This document shows positions 51,236-61,454 of a stretch of 64,000 nt of DNA, piece by piece. Numbering within the stretch: position 1 is the first letter of the stretch; each line of letters starts with the position of its first letter. The translations under genes were made by a program, and so were the position numbers. The stretch lies in the NCBI RefSeq assembly GCF_038396675.1, contig NC_088921.1:21089001-21153000 (forward strand), in the 5' to 3' direction. The notes under the pieces were generated by a model. The model made no database searches. It was not told the DNA's origin and saw only the letters and a program-made list of their open reading frames with translations. The stretch comes from Hydra vulgaris (Eukaryota > Cnidaria > Hydrozoa > Anthoathecata > Hydridae).

Positions 51236-53084
51236 GATTCTTAGTCATTAGGTATCTAATTGAGCTAGTGATTGCTCTTGGTGAGGTCTACGTGCCTTTT
51301 AGTGTGTATTAAGAAGTTTACCCTACCTCTACAACGGGTTGCCTGTAAGGCAACTTTAGTTTGTTGAAGGTTGTGTGAACTATTAGAGTGTTTTTTGAGT
51401 GACCGAGAGGAAAAAGAGTAGTTAGTACACGTAGTGTATTACTAGTATGGATACAAATTCATTAGAAACTGATACGGACAATATAGGCAGTATTGCCACC
51501 ATGAAAAGCTATTGTCAAGCTATTAAATCATCGAACCAACCGATTAAGTACAGCGTTTTAAGTAGGACTCTTTTGTGTCATAAGACTCAAAATTGTTCAG
51601 AGCTTGATATTCTGTCGGCTATCGAAGATGCAGGTCTAGATGATGATCTGGAGGGATTCCAGATTATTCGTAACGGAACTATGATTGAGCTGGTCATGAA
51701 ATCCGACAGAGCAAAATCGTTGCTCCAAGATAAAGGTCTTTGTGTTAACGGTGTAATACATCGTTTTCATAACTCAACTCCAACTCGAAATATTAGCAAA
51801 CGTATTGCGGTATCCGTTATTGGATTACCTCTAGAAAAAAAGGAGTTTCCAGTCGGGAAAGCGCTTGAAGACTTAGGCTATGGTAAACATTATTCACACA
51901 AGACCAGTGTTTAAAAAAACACCAAAGAATAAAACACCGTACTTTTCTGGCATTTTAGTTGTCATTATTGACAACATCTTAAAACCAATTCCTCGAAACC
52001 TAAGACTAAGGGGATATAATCTTAGAATCGTCTATACAGGACAAGATCAACCAAAAGCTAATCTAAACGAAATAGAAACACAAAAAACACCATTAACTGA
52101 TAGAGTAGAGAAGGAATCAACGGATAGTAAAATCGGACCTGAAATAGAGAAAAAAGAACTAAATGAAACATTAATTAATAAAGAAAAATCAACTGTAAAC
52201 ATAGAAACAGCGGAACCAATAAAGGTAGCAAATCCAAATGATTTAGCACCTCAAAGTACTAAAAGTGAAAACAATATCACAACTGAAAGAGGTGTTATGG
52301 ATAATATATCAACAGAAGATTTAGAAGAAGGAGAAATTACCATACTTGAAGAACTTGAGGACATGAACCATTTAGAAATAGTAGAATTTAACTGGAAAGC
52401 TTTTAAAAATTTTGACAGATATAACTGCTCCGAAGAAGAATTAAATAAACTAAAGAGGTATAAAAAGGCTGAGTGGGACGAGTACGAGTCAGAGCGTCGT
52501 AACTACAGAGCACTAGAAAAAAAGCAACAAAGAAAAGGGATGTTGACGCCAATTTCTTTTAAAGCTATGGATTCAGGCGAAATGTATTCTTATAATAAAA
52601 AAGAATTTAAAAACTATTACGAAGAAGACTATTCAACTGATGATGAAGAAAAATACGTAGCACATAAAAAAGCGGAATGGGATCAACGAAGAAAAGAATT
52701 TACTATGTTTATTAAAGACCACGAAAAAAAACAAAAGGAAAGACAGAATAAATTACAACTAAATCTAATAAAAAAAGAAAAAAGGCAAAAACTGATTGAA
52801 TAAACTATAACCTATTTTAATTATATATTAAACTATTCCAAAACGTATTACAAATATAATAAAACAAAATAATAACTGTAACAATTGTTATTAAGTCATC
52901 TCCTAGAGATACTTTCTAAACTCTTAATAACTCAGTAAAACTAAAATAAAATGAAAACAAAAATAAAAATATAAAACACAAAAACAAAATATAAAACCAT
53001 AAAATTTAATTAATAAACAAAAAATATAAAATTAAAACTGCCTTCTAACGCCTTTGACTAGTAGGTAGTTCAAAAAAAAAAAAA
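51236..53084 (+). mobile_element. E15: ORF1-only element, subfamily H1
   Basis: Near-identical to E4 and E7, with a full 5' UTR (GAGCTAGTGATTGC box, GAGGTCTACGTGCCTC hairpin, AACGGGTTGCC block). The ORF has a single-base insertion. Tail about 12 A, then the 12-bp duplication. Confidence 0.93.
51447..52803 (+). pseudogene. E15 ORF1-like gene, one single-base insertion
   Basis: Same protein as E4 and E7, but an extra T at about 51890 (AAACATTATTC against AAACATATTC) ends the first frame at 51914. The remainder, including the C-terminal KKAEWD module, is open from 51880 in the other frame. A 6-bp in-frame addition (IE before TQKTP) also distinguishes it. The lesion is in a T/A run and could be recent or technical. 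Confidence 0.88.
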
Positions 53085-53462
53085 GTATCTGTTCTTATCA
53101 GTTTAATATCTGGTACGCCGGCACAGTCCGGCTCATATATTAATCTGATTTTTGGCATTAGGTCATGGGATCATAGGTTTACCTTGCCCTGACCACGGGT
53201 TGCCTCGGCTTTGCACTACTGCTGAGCGCGGCCCAGATTGGAAAAAAGAAAATATCTTCACTTTCAGAGTGTCTAACATCGCTAATGGTCTCAGCTGCTG
53301 CTGCTGATGATGCTGCTGATGATGACGACGACGAAAATGATTAGACGTTCTAATTCAAACCACAAGTACATTGTTGAAGACGGCGTCAGTCCGACTATGT
53401 CTGCAGTGTTCAGTTATCGCTTCTCGGCCTAATGGCTAAGATCAAGTGTAGTATCTGTTCTT
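53085..53462 (+). repeat. U2 array unit between E15 and E16
   Basis: U2 nt 36-187 is at 53085-53236, spacer 53237-53415, and the next U2 5' fragment 53416-53462. Confidence 0.93.
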
Positions 53463-55309
53463 GATTCTTAGACATTAGGTGTATAATTGAGCAGCTGATT
53501 ACTTTTGGTGAGGTCTACGTGCCTCTTATAGTATTTGAGAGTTTACCCTGCCCCTACAACGGGTTGTCTGTAAGGCAACTTTAGTTTGTAGAAGGTTGGG
53601 AGGAGTGAGAGTGTTTATTTTGAGTGGTATTGTGTGACCGAGAGTTTGTTTACTATATGATACACATAGTGTATTACTAATATGATTACAACTGCAATAG
53701 AAAATGATACTGGTAACATAAGCATTAGCGCCATCAATAAAAGCTATTCTCAAGCAATTTCATCTTCAATTAAAAATCAACCTAATAGATACAGCATTCT
53801 TAGTAGGACTCTTTTGAGTCATATTACTAAGAACATTACAGAGCTCGATGTTCTATCGGCTCTTGAAGATGCTGGTTTAGATAAAGACCTAGAAGGTTTT
53901 CAAATAATCCGTAGCGGAACAATGATCGAACTGGTCATGAAAACTGGCAAAGCCAAATCATTGCTCCAAGAAAAGGGTCTCTGTGTCAACGGTGTAATAC
54001 ACCGCTTTTATAACTCAACACCGACCCGAAACATAAGTAAACGTGTCGCGGTGTCCGTTATCGGTCTTCCGCTAGAAAAAAAGGCGTTTCCAGTAGGAAT
54101 GGCGCTGGAGGAATTAGGATATGGTAAGCACATTCACACCAGACCCGTGTTCAAAACAACACCAAAGAATGGAACACCATATTTCTCTGGTATTTTAGTG
54201 GTTATTATTGATAACCTGTTAAAACCAATACCTAGAAATCTAAGTATAAGGGGGTATAATGTTAGAACAATATATACTGGGCAACAACTACCGGATAATA
54301 ATCTGAACAAAACTCAAAAACTATCATCAAGCGAAAAAATAGAAAAACTCGAACAAGAGAAAGAATCAACTAAAGAATCAATTCCTAACAAAGAAACATC
54401 AATTCCGACCAAAGACAACACAGAACCAGAAACGATTGCAATCCAAAACGATGAAGTAACTCAAGATACTGAAAATGTTGAGAGTAAATTAAGTGAATGT
54501 AGTAAAAACGAAAATATACTAACAACTGAAACTGAAGATGGAGAAATAAATATACCTGATGAGCTTGACGGTATGAACCATTTAGAAATGGTAGAACGTA
54601 ACTGGAGTTTATTTAAAAACTTTGACAGATATAACTGTAGCGAAGAAGACCTACAAAAACTTAAGGATTATAAAAAAGCTGAATGGGACCAATACGTGTC
54701 AGAACTCCGTAACTATAAAGCACTTGAAAACGAACAAAAAAGAAAAGGAATAATAACGCCAGTTAGTTTTAAAAATATGGATTCAGGCGAGATGTATTCA
54801 TATAACAAAAAAGAATTCAAAAACTATAACGAAGAGGACTGTCCACTTGAAGAAACAAAAAAGTATGTTGCTCATAAAATAGCAGAATGGGACCAACGAA
54901 AAAAAGAATTTTTTACATTTATTAAAGACCATGAATTAAAGCAAGAGGATAGACGTCAAAGAAAACAAATAAACCAAATAAAAAAACAAAAAAAGTAAAA
55001 ACTACAAGAATAACAAAATATATCCCTACAGAAACAACTATATTCAAAGCAAAAAATTCTAAATTCATTTAAAGTACCAAATAAATTAAAAATATATTTA
55101 ATAATAATAAAAAGAAACTGTTACAAGAAATAATAAGTCACATCCAAGAGTTACTTTTTAAACCCTTGATGACCCAATAAAAATATAAAACATTAAAACA
55201 AAAATAAAAATACAAAACTATAAAACAAAAACATAAAACCACAAAATTATATAAATAAACAAAAAATATAAAATTAAACTGCCTTCCAGTGCCTTGGACT
55301 AGAAAGTAG

Positions 55310-55345
<36 letters not shown>
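53463..55345 (+). mobile_element. E16: ORF1-only element, diverged H1
   Basis: Clearly related to E4, E7 and E15 but with many differences in UTR and ORF. The 5' box is GAGCAGCTGATT, weaker in U2 complementarity than in its relatives. The 3' end reads GTGCCTTGGACTAGAAAGTAG and the A-tail is long (about 34). Confidence 0.93.
53682..54998 (+). CDS. E16 ORF1-like protein with C-terminal module
   Basis: 438 residues, intact: SYSQAIS box, two RRM-like blocks (VSVIGLPLE), Glu/Lys/Thr-rich linker, then CSEEDLQKLKDYKKAEWDQY, MDSGEMYSYNKKEFKNY and HKIAEWDQRKKEF. The RRM blocks and C-terminal module are well kept against E4, while the linker differs strongly. That pattern is expected if both domains are under purifying selection. 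Confidence 0.87.
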   Translation: MITTAIENDTGNISISAINKSYSQAISSSIKNQPNRYSILSRTLLSHITKNITELDVLSALEDAGLDKDLEGFQIIRSGTMIELVMKTGKAKSLLQEKGLCVNGVIHRFYNSTPTRNISKRVAVSVIGLPLEKKAFPVGMALEELGYGKHIHTRPVFKTTPKNGTPYFSGILVVIIDNLLKPIPRNLSIRGYNVRTIYTGQQLPDNNLNKTQKLSSSEKIEKLEQEKESTKESIPNKETSIPTKDNTEPETIAIQNDEVTQDTENVESKLSECSKNENILTTETEDGEINIPDELDGMNHLEMVERNWSLFKNFDRYNCSEEDLQKLKDYKKAEWDQYVSELRNYKALENEQKRKGIITPVSFKNMDSGEMYSYNKKEFKNYNEEDCPLEETKKYVAHKIAEWDQRKKEFFTFIKDHELKQEDRRQRKQINQIKKQKK

Positions 55346-55348
<3 letters not shown>

Positions 55349-55721
55349 TCTGTTCTTATCAGTTTAATATCTGGTACGCCGGCACAGTCCGGCTCATATA
55401 TTAATCTGATTTTTGGCATTAGGTCATGGGATCATAGGTTTACCTTGCCCTGACCACGGGTTGCCTCGGCTTTGCACTACTGCTGAGCGCGGCCCAGATT
55501 GGAAAAAAGAAAATATCTTCACTTTCAGAGTGTCTAACATCGCTAATGGTCTCAGCTGCTGCTGCTGATGATGCTGCTGATGATGACGACGACGAAAATG
55601 ATTAGACGTTCTAATTCAAACCACAAGTACATTGTTGAAGACGGCGTCAGTCCGACTATGTCTGCAGTGTTCAGTTATCGCTTCTCGGCCTAATGGCTAA
55701 GATCAAGGGTAGTATCTGTTC
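55346..55721 (+). repeat. U2 array unit between E16 and E17
   Basis: U2 nt 36-187 is at 55346-55497, spacer 55498-55676, and the next U2 5' fragment 55677-55721 (to nt 45) with AAGGGTAG in place of AAGTGTAG beside the branch-point region. Confidence 0.92.
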
Positions 55722-55824
55722 GTGATTTTAGCCGAGACAGCGATATTTAAAATGGAATTTATATTTTTAGTGGTTTTTTGGAAATTTATTTTTAAAAAGG
55801 AGGTTTTTGCATTGGCATTTTTCA

Positions 55825-57054
55825 ATGGCTGCAAATACCGATGAAATCGCGAAAAGATCTCTAGAACGAATGAAATTGGTTGCGGAAGGAAAGCTGTTTG
55901 TCGACGTCAACATCGAATACAGTTCTTCAGACGATCAACACAGCGAAGCGGACGATGGGAACCATCCGAAAACAAAGCAGGCGGAAGCCCTGCCCAAAAA
56001 TTTGAAATCTGCGGACCTTAACGGACCAACCAAAAAAAAAAGTTACGCTAACGCAGCTAAATCTTCTGCGGAAAATATAGAAAATAATGATGTTTATGAA
56101 ACGAAAAAGATGTTACCAAAAACCCTGTTATGCAGGCTTCAAAAAAAAACAACCATTACAGAAATTTTGATGTCACTAGAAAAAGAAGGAATGGCAGCCG
56201 ACCTCGAAGGTTTGCAATTAATTCATAACAATTCTATTTTGGAAATCGTGATGAGGACGGAGACAACAAGGAACCTCTTATTAGAGAGGGGACTTGTTAT
56301 TAACCGTTTCCATCACATCTTTTATAAATCAAACCCTGAAAGGGCGCCAACCTCCAGAATTCATGTTTCTGTGTTTGGCCTTCCCATTGAGGACAAAAAC
56401 CTGATCGTTGGAAAAACCTTTGAGCGTTTGGGTTATGGCAGGCATGTGTATACAAAGCCTGTCATGAGGAAAACTCCCGTGAGTGGATTACTCTACTACT
56501 CGGGAATCCTTGTGGCGGTGATGGAAGACATGCCGAGACCCATTCCAACTCATCTGAAAATAGACGGCTACAACGTCAGAACTCAGCATAACAACCAGAC
56601 TGGGCAATTTCCAACAGCCACAGTAGCACAGCCTATAACCTCGGTTAACAAAGATCAACCGACCCAAGCAATGGCCTTAATTCCGGCCGACCACATAGTT
56701 GAAGAACTATCAACAAAAATCTCGACAGCACCGCAAGCGTCTGAAACACCCTGCACCACCCAACCGATAGCTACCTCTACCGTAACTCCTGACTCACCTT
56801 ATTTATCAACCAAAGAGGAGTCCTCTGAAGTCCTTCCCATCGATATCCAAGAAACCCATAGCGACCAAGGTATGACTGACGCATCATCGTGCAGTGGAGC
56901 TGAGACTATCGAAGAGGACAAAGCTAGCAATGACGACGGAACTTGCCTGGAACTGAACAGAAAAAGAAAAACGCAACGAAAAACGAAAAGAGAAGCACGA
57001 GCGAAAAGGAGAACAGCGCACGGAAATGTAAACCACCGGCTTGGGGTGCGGTGA
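55825..57054 (+). CDS. E17 ORF1 protein, RRM-like nucleic-acid-binding
   Basis: 409 residues from the ATG at 55825, identical in protein to E12: acidic N-terminal stretch, SYANAAK box, two RRM-like blocks, and a basic C-terminus. The identity across 1.2 kb indicates that E12 and the LINE part of E17 share a very recent ancestor. ORF2 begins 140 bp downstream. Confidence 0.87.
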   Translation: MAANTDEIAKRSLERMKLVAEGKLFVDVNIEYSSSDDQHSEADDGNHPKTKQAEALPKNLKSADLNGPTKKKSYANAAKSSAENIENNDVYETKKMLPKTLLCRLQKKTTITEILMSLEKEGMAADLEGLQLIHNNSILEIVMRTETTRNLLLERGLVINRFHHIFYKSNPERAPTSRIHVSVFGLPIEDKNLIVGKTFERLGYGRHVYTKPVMRKTPVSGLLYYSGILVAVMEDMPRPIPTHLKIDGYNVRTQHNNQTGQFPTATVAQPITSVNKDQPTQAMALIPADHIVEELSTKISTAPQASETPCTTQPIATSTVTPDSPYLSTKEESSEVLPIDIQETHSDQGMTDASSCSGAETIEEDKASNDDGTCLELNRKRKTQRKTKREARAKRRTAHGNVNHRLGVR

Positions 57055-57194
57055 GAGTCTTTTAATTTATTATTTTATTTACTTCTTCACGAAATTTGAT
57101 TTATTATTAGCCAACCTAAGTGTGTGATTTTATATTTTCAATAAGAATTTCTTTTGTTTAATTCAATCTTATAAAAAAAACTTTGTCATGAAAA

Positions 57195-60110
57195 ATGGAA
57201 GTAAGAATTCTAACGCTGAACGTGAATGGTCTCCAAACCGAGACCAAACGTAACAAAATATTTCGATTCCTCAATAATTCGGACTATGACGTGATATGCT
57301 TGCAAGAAACGCATAGTACCGAAGAAAGCAACAACAAATGGAGTTTAGAATGGAAACACCAAACAAATGGTAGCTCTATTTGGAATAACGGAAACCAAAA
57401 AGAGCGGGGTGTTGCCATTCTATCTAAAAATGAACATATATTTAACGAAATTAGCCAAGACGACAGCGGGAGAATTCTTGCTGCCAGTTTCTCTCAAAAA
57501 CACACAACAATAAGAATAATTAATATATACGGACCTAATGATCCGCAACATAGAGAAAATTTTTTTAAACAGGTTAAAAAGCACGCGCGAGGATCGGATT
57601 ATATGATCCTCGCGGGTGACTTTAACATGGTTGAAAACCCCCATTTAGACAGGGAGGGAGGGGATCTCTTTAACAAAAATAATACTGTGGGTAGAGTCAA
57701 TTTGAGATACTTTTGCGAAAAATTTGATTTAGTAGACGTATTTCGCAAGAGTAATCCAAACAAAGTTGACTTTACCTATGAAAAGCCAGACAAAAGTTTC
57801 AAAAGTAGAATCGATAGAATCTATGTTCCTTTGACGACCTCGAGGAACTGTGAATGCGCCACAATAGAGAACATACTGAGTGATCACAGAGCCTTCGGCT
57901 GTACTTTTATACTCGATAACAAGAGTGAGAGAGGCCCGGGCTTTTGGCACCTAAATGTTTCTCTATTAAGCGACCACGCTTTTAAAGCGAAACTAAAAAG
58001 CGATTTTGAACAAGAAAAAAATAATAAAAACAATTACCTCAATAGCAATCAATGGTGGGATATTACAAAATCCCGCATAAAGTTGATTGCTATAGAAACA
58101 TCTAAAAGAAAAAAGCGCGAACTAAAATGCAAACAAAATAACATTCGAAAACAAATTGAAATTGAAAACCAAAAACCAGAAAGAGACTTGGAAACACTTG
58201 AAGACCTAAATTCTGAGCTTCAAGAACTCGTCTGCGACGGGGGCGTTTTCGTCAGAACGAAGCAAACCCTGGCAGAGGAGGGTGAAAAACCTTCCAAAGC
58301 TCTCCTTCATATGGAAAAAAATAACCAAAAGAAAAAAGTTCTAAACCAAATTAAAGATGGCGATGTCATGCAAACGGACACCGTTCATGTAATAGAAACA
58401 ATCAGAAAATTTTACAAAAACTTATACAAAGCAAAAAAGCTGAATACAGAAAAGCAAAACCAATTTTTAAAAAACATTACGAGTTCGCTCTCGGATAATC
58501 AAAATGCGTTTTTAAACATCCCGTTTAGCAGTGAGGAGCTTTTAAACGCGGCCATGTCTTTAAACAAAGGCAAAACACCAGGGATAGACGGCCTCCCAGT
58601 AGAATTCTATCAAGAATGCTGGGATGTTTACGGAGAAGAACTAACCGTTCTCATGAACGCTAACGTCTTCGAAGTAAACAACGAGCTGTCATGGTCCCAA
58701 AGAACGGCGCTGATAAGTCTTCTTCCTAAAGAAGGAGACCTAACTGCGCTGCAGAACTGGCGACCGATATCCCTGCTGTGCGCGGACTATAAAATAGCCA
58801 CAAAAGCCCTCGCCTTGAGGCTATCAAAGGTACTCAACACTATCCTCGGACCGTCGCAAACGTGCTCGGTACCGGGAAGAAACATATTCTCCAACATTTG
58901 TCTGGTTAGAGATTTAATACAATATACTAACGAGAAAAACATCGATGGTGTCCTGATTACAATTGACCAGGAAAAAGCCTACGACAAAATCGACAGGAGC
59001 TTCCTGGTCAAAACACTTCAGAAATTCAATCTAGGCAAAAAATTTATTAGCGCCATTGAACAAACAATGAAAAACACCCAATCTATTATTTTGAATAACG
59101 GCTACATGAGCAAGCCGTTCAGTATAAGCAGAGGAGTTCGCCAAGGCGACCCGATATCCCTTATGCTTTACTGCCTGGTTGTGGAGTCGCTGGCCCTAGA
59201 CATCAGAAACAATCCTGATGTGGACGGCATTCCTCTTCCAGGAACTAAAAACAAATTAAAAGTCTCCCAATATGCAGATGACACCACGATGTTCCTGAGG
59301 AACCCAAAGTCGATCGAATGCGTTTTTAAAACGCTAGACGACTTCGAGGAAGCCTCAGGCTCAAACATAAACAAAAACAAAACCAAAGGCCTGGCGTTGG
59401 GTGGCTTCAATCACATCCACTACGAAAACACAGCCAGAGTGTTGAAACAAAAATGTTTCAACATCAACTGGTGCAACGCCACCGGCATCAAAATTTTAGG
59501 AATAACCTTCCACACCGACCTAGCTTACACCGCTAGCGTGAATTGGAAGAAAGCCGTTGAAAGCTTTAGGAAAAAAATCAAAAGCTTCAAATACCGGAAC
59601 ATATCTTTGAGATGCAAGGGTGTTTTTGTAAACACTCTTGCACTCTCAAAGGTATGGTTCGTGGCCAACGGCTTCCCAATCAGCGAAACAATTTCTAAAC
59701 AAATAAAAAAAGAAATATCCGCGTACCTCTGGCAAAGCGAATACGCGCATTCATTAAAATATGACATCTTAAATATACCCATTAATAAAGGAGGACTAGG
59801 CATCCTTGATACCAAAAATCAGTGCTTAGCCCTCCGAACCAAAAATATTTTTTTAATAAAGGAACAAGATAACTCTCACGAGTCTTGTTTCATCCAAAAC
59901 TACTATTTAGCCCACCACCTAACTAGAAGAGCAAAAACCAATTACCCCCAATGGTTGTTTCTAACCAGAAACAACTTTCCAAAATCAATTAATGACCTTC
60001 CCTTTTACTACAAAGATGTTGTTGAGATAATTAAAACCAACGATAAAATTTTTGAAATAAAAACCAACACCAACAAGTACCAAGAAAGTCAAATTATCAA
60101 TAAATACTGA
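57195..60110 (+). CDS. E17 ORF2, APE-RT, C-terminus replaced at the fusion
   Basis: 971 residues in one open frame. Endonuclease NVNGLQ, QETH, GDFNMVENP and SDHRAF are all present. The RT is complete (TPGIDGLPVE, NWRPISLLCADYK, GVRQGDPISL, YADD). At about residue 957 the frame runs into the H3-derived sequence, adds some 15 foreign residues and stops at 60110. About 210 C-terminal residues, including the CCHC knuckle, are missing compared with E12. One residue in the RT core differs from E12 (EKAYD against EKAFD). Endonuclease and RT might work in isolation, but loss of the knuckle probably impairs retrotransposition. Confidence 0.92.
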   Translation: MEVRILTLNVNGLQTETKRNKIFRFLNNSDYDVICLQETHSTEESNNKWSLEWKHQTNGSSIWNNGNQKERGVAILSKNEHIFNEISQDDSGRILAASFSQKHTTIRIINIYGPNDPQHRENFFKQVKKHARGSDYMILAGDFNMVENPHLDREGGDLFNKNNTVGRVNLRYFCEKFDLVDVFRKSNPNKVDFTYEKPDKSFKSRIDRIYVPLTTSRNCECATIENILSDHRAFGCTFILDNKSERGPGFWHLNVSLLSDHAFKAKLKSDFEQEKNNKNNYLNSNQWWDITKSRIKLIAIETSKRKKRELKCKQNNIRKQIEIENQKPERDLETLEDLNSELQELVCDGGVFVRTKQTLAEEGEKPSKALLHMEKNNQKKKVLNQIKDGDVMQTDTVHVIETIRKFYKNLYKAKKLNTEKQNQFLKNITSSLSDNQNAFLNIPFSSEELLNAAMSLNKGKTPGIDGLPVEFYQECWDVYGEELTVLMNANVFEVNNELSWSQRTALISLLPKEGDLTALQNWRPISLLCADYKIATKALALRLSKVLNTILGPSQTCSVPGRNIFSNICLVRDLIQYTNEKNIDGVLITIDQEKAYDKIDRSFLVKTLQKFNLGKKFISAIEQTMKNTQSIILNNGYMSKPFSISRGVRQGDPISLMLYCLVVESLALDIRNNPDVDGIPLPGTKNKLKVSQYADDTTMFLRNPKSIECVFKTLDDFEEASGSNINKNKTKGLALGGFNHIHYENTARVLKQKCFNINWCNATGIKILGITFHTDLAYTASVNWKKAVESFRKKIKSFKYRNISLRCKGVFVNTLALSKVWFVANGFPISETISKQIKKEISAYLWQSEYAHSLKYDILNIPINKGGLGILDTKNQCLALRTKNIFLIKEQDNSHESCFIQNYYLAHHLTRRAKTNYPQWLFLTRNNFPKSINDLPFYYKDVVEIIKTNDKIFEIKTNTNKYQESQIINKY

Positions 60111-60576
60111 AACCCTTACACAAAATCAAAACAGTAAAAAAACTAACAATGAAGAAGACGTAGAGGAAGAAGTTAACATACCATCCGAAGAAATAAATAT
60201 AGACCAAGCGATAGAAAACCATTACTATGATAATAGACACGTAAGAAAAGAAATTGATGTATCCGGAGTTGAACTACCAAAAGAATTTGAAACCATGAGT
60301 TACCACGATTTATGGTGTTTTAACGCAAACTTTTTTAACGGTTTTAACAAAAATAGGTGCAGTGAAGAAGATCTGAAAAGGTATGTTCGATATCGAAGAG
60401 CTGAGTACGAAAAAGAAAAACTTGAAAGACGACAGGAATATGAAGAACAAAAATTAGCAAAACGAAAGTTATATGAAGAAGAAAAAATAGCTAGACGGAA
60501 GGCAATGGAGGATGCTAAACGAGAACAAAGTCAAAATCCAAAAACTTTTATAAATAACCGAGACGAATGGTATTGA
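60067..60576 (+). pseudogene. Remnant of an H3 ORF1-like gene C-terminus in E17
   Basis: The frame from 60067 is open to 60576 and aligns with the last 170 residues of the E8 protein, including ELPKEFETMSYHDLW, NRCSEEDLKRYVRYRRAEYEKE, the coiled-coil repeat and the NNRDEWY end. A Met at 60295 could open a 93-residue product, but there is no sign that it is used. It overlaps the end of ORF2 by 44 bp in another frame. Confidence 0.85.
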
Positions 60577-60898
60577 AAAATGTCTCAGAAAAACAAAAAT
60601 AAAAAATAAAAAAGCATTTAGAATTACAAAATTAAATTTAAAAAAAAATAAATAATAAAAATTATAAAACCATACTAAAACCAAACAAATATCTTTACTT
60701 ATCTTAAAACATATATATAAAACTTTATTATAAATGGCTTTGTAGCTACATTAATTACCTTTAATTAGGCAATAAAAAATATTTACATTTCCAAACAAAT
60801 AAAAAATAAACCTATCTTCTAGGGCCCTGTGTAAGTCTGGTTTCAGCTTCAGGTCACTCTAGTTGGTTGGTAAAAAAAAAAAAAAAAAAAAAAAAAAA

Positions 60899-61257
60899 GT
60901 ATCTGTTCTTATCAGTTTAATATCTGGTACGCCGGCACAGTCCGGCTCATATATTAATCTGATTTTTGGCATTAGGTCATGGGATCATAGGTTTACCTTG
61001 CCCTGACCACGGGTTGCCTCGGCTTTGCACTACTGCTGAGCGCGGCCCAGATTGGAAAAAAGAAAATATCTTCACTTTCAGAGTGTCTAACATCGCTAAT
61101 GGTCTCAGCTGCTGCTGCTGATGATGCTGCTGATGATGACGACGACGAAAATGATTAGACGTTCTAATTCAAACCACAAGTACATTGTTGAAGACGGCGT
61201 CAGTCCGACTATGTCTGCAGTGTTCAGTTATCGCTTCTCGGCCTAATGGCTAAGATC
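60899..61257 (+). repeat. U2 array unit between E17 and E18
   Basis: U2 nt 36-187 is at 60899-61050, spacer 61051-61229, and the next U2 5' fragment, nt 1-28 only, at 61230-61257. Confidence 0.93.
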
Positions 61258-61454
61258 GGGTACCGGTTTTAGAGGAGACAGCGTTCTTTATATAAATACC
61301 TATGAGTATTTATAATTTCTAAGGCTTATTGGCTTATAGTATAGTTTAGTATAGTTTTTCACATTAATTTGTTATAAATCAAACTAGTTTTTTTTTACTA
61401 CTAGCCTCTAGTGTTTTTATACGCTAGTGACTTTATATAATTATAACACCAAAA

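Larger units (their letters stand above)
55722..60898 (+). mobile_element. E17: chimeric element, family B 5' part fused to ORF1-only 3' part
   Basis: Bases 55722 to about 60066 are a family-B LINE nearly identical to E12. After AAAACCAAC the sequence switches to the 3' part of an H3 (E8-like) ORF1-only element. The last 50 bp before poly(A) match the tail box of E11 and E14 (CTTCTAGGGCCCTGTGTAAG) rather than E8. The whole is inserted as one unit at U2 with a normal 3' junction. Template switching or recombination could have made it. Confidence 0.93.
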
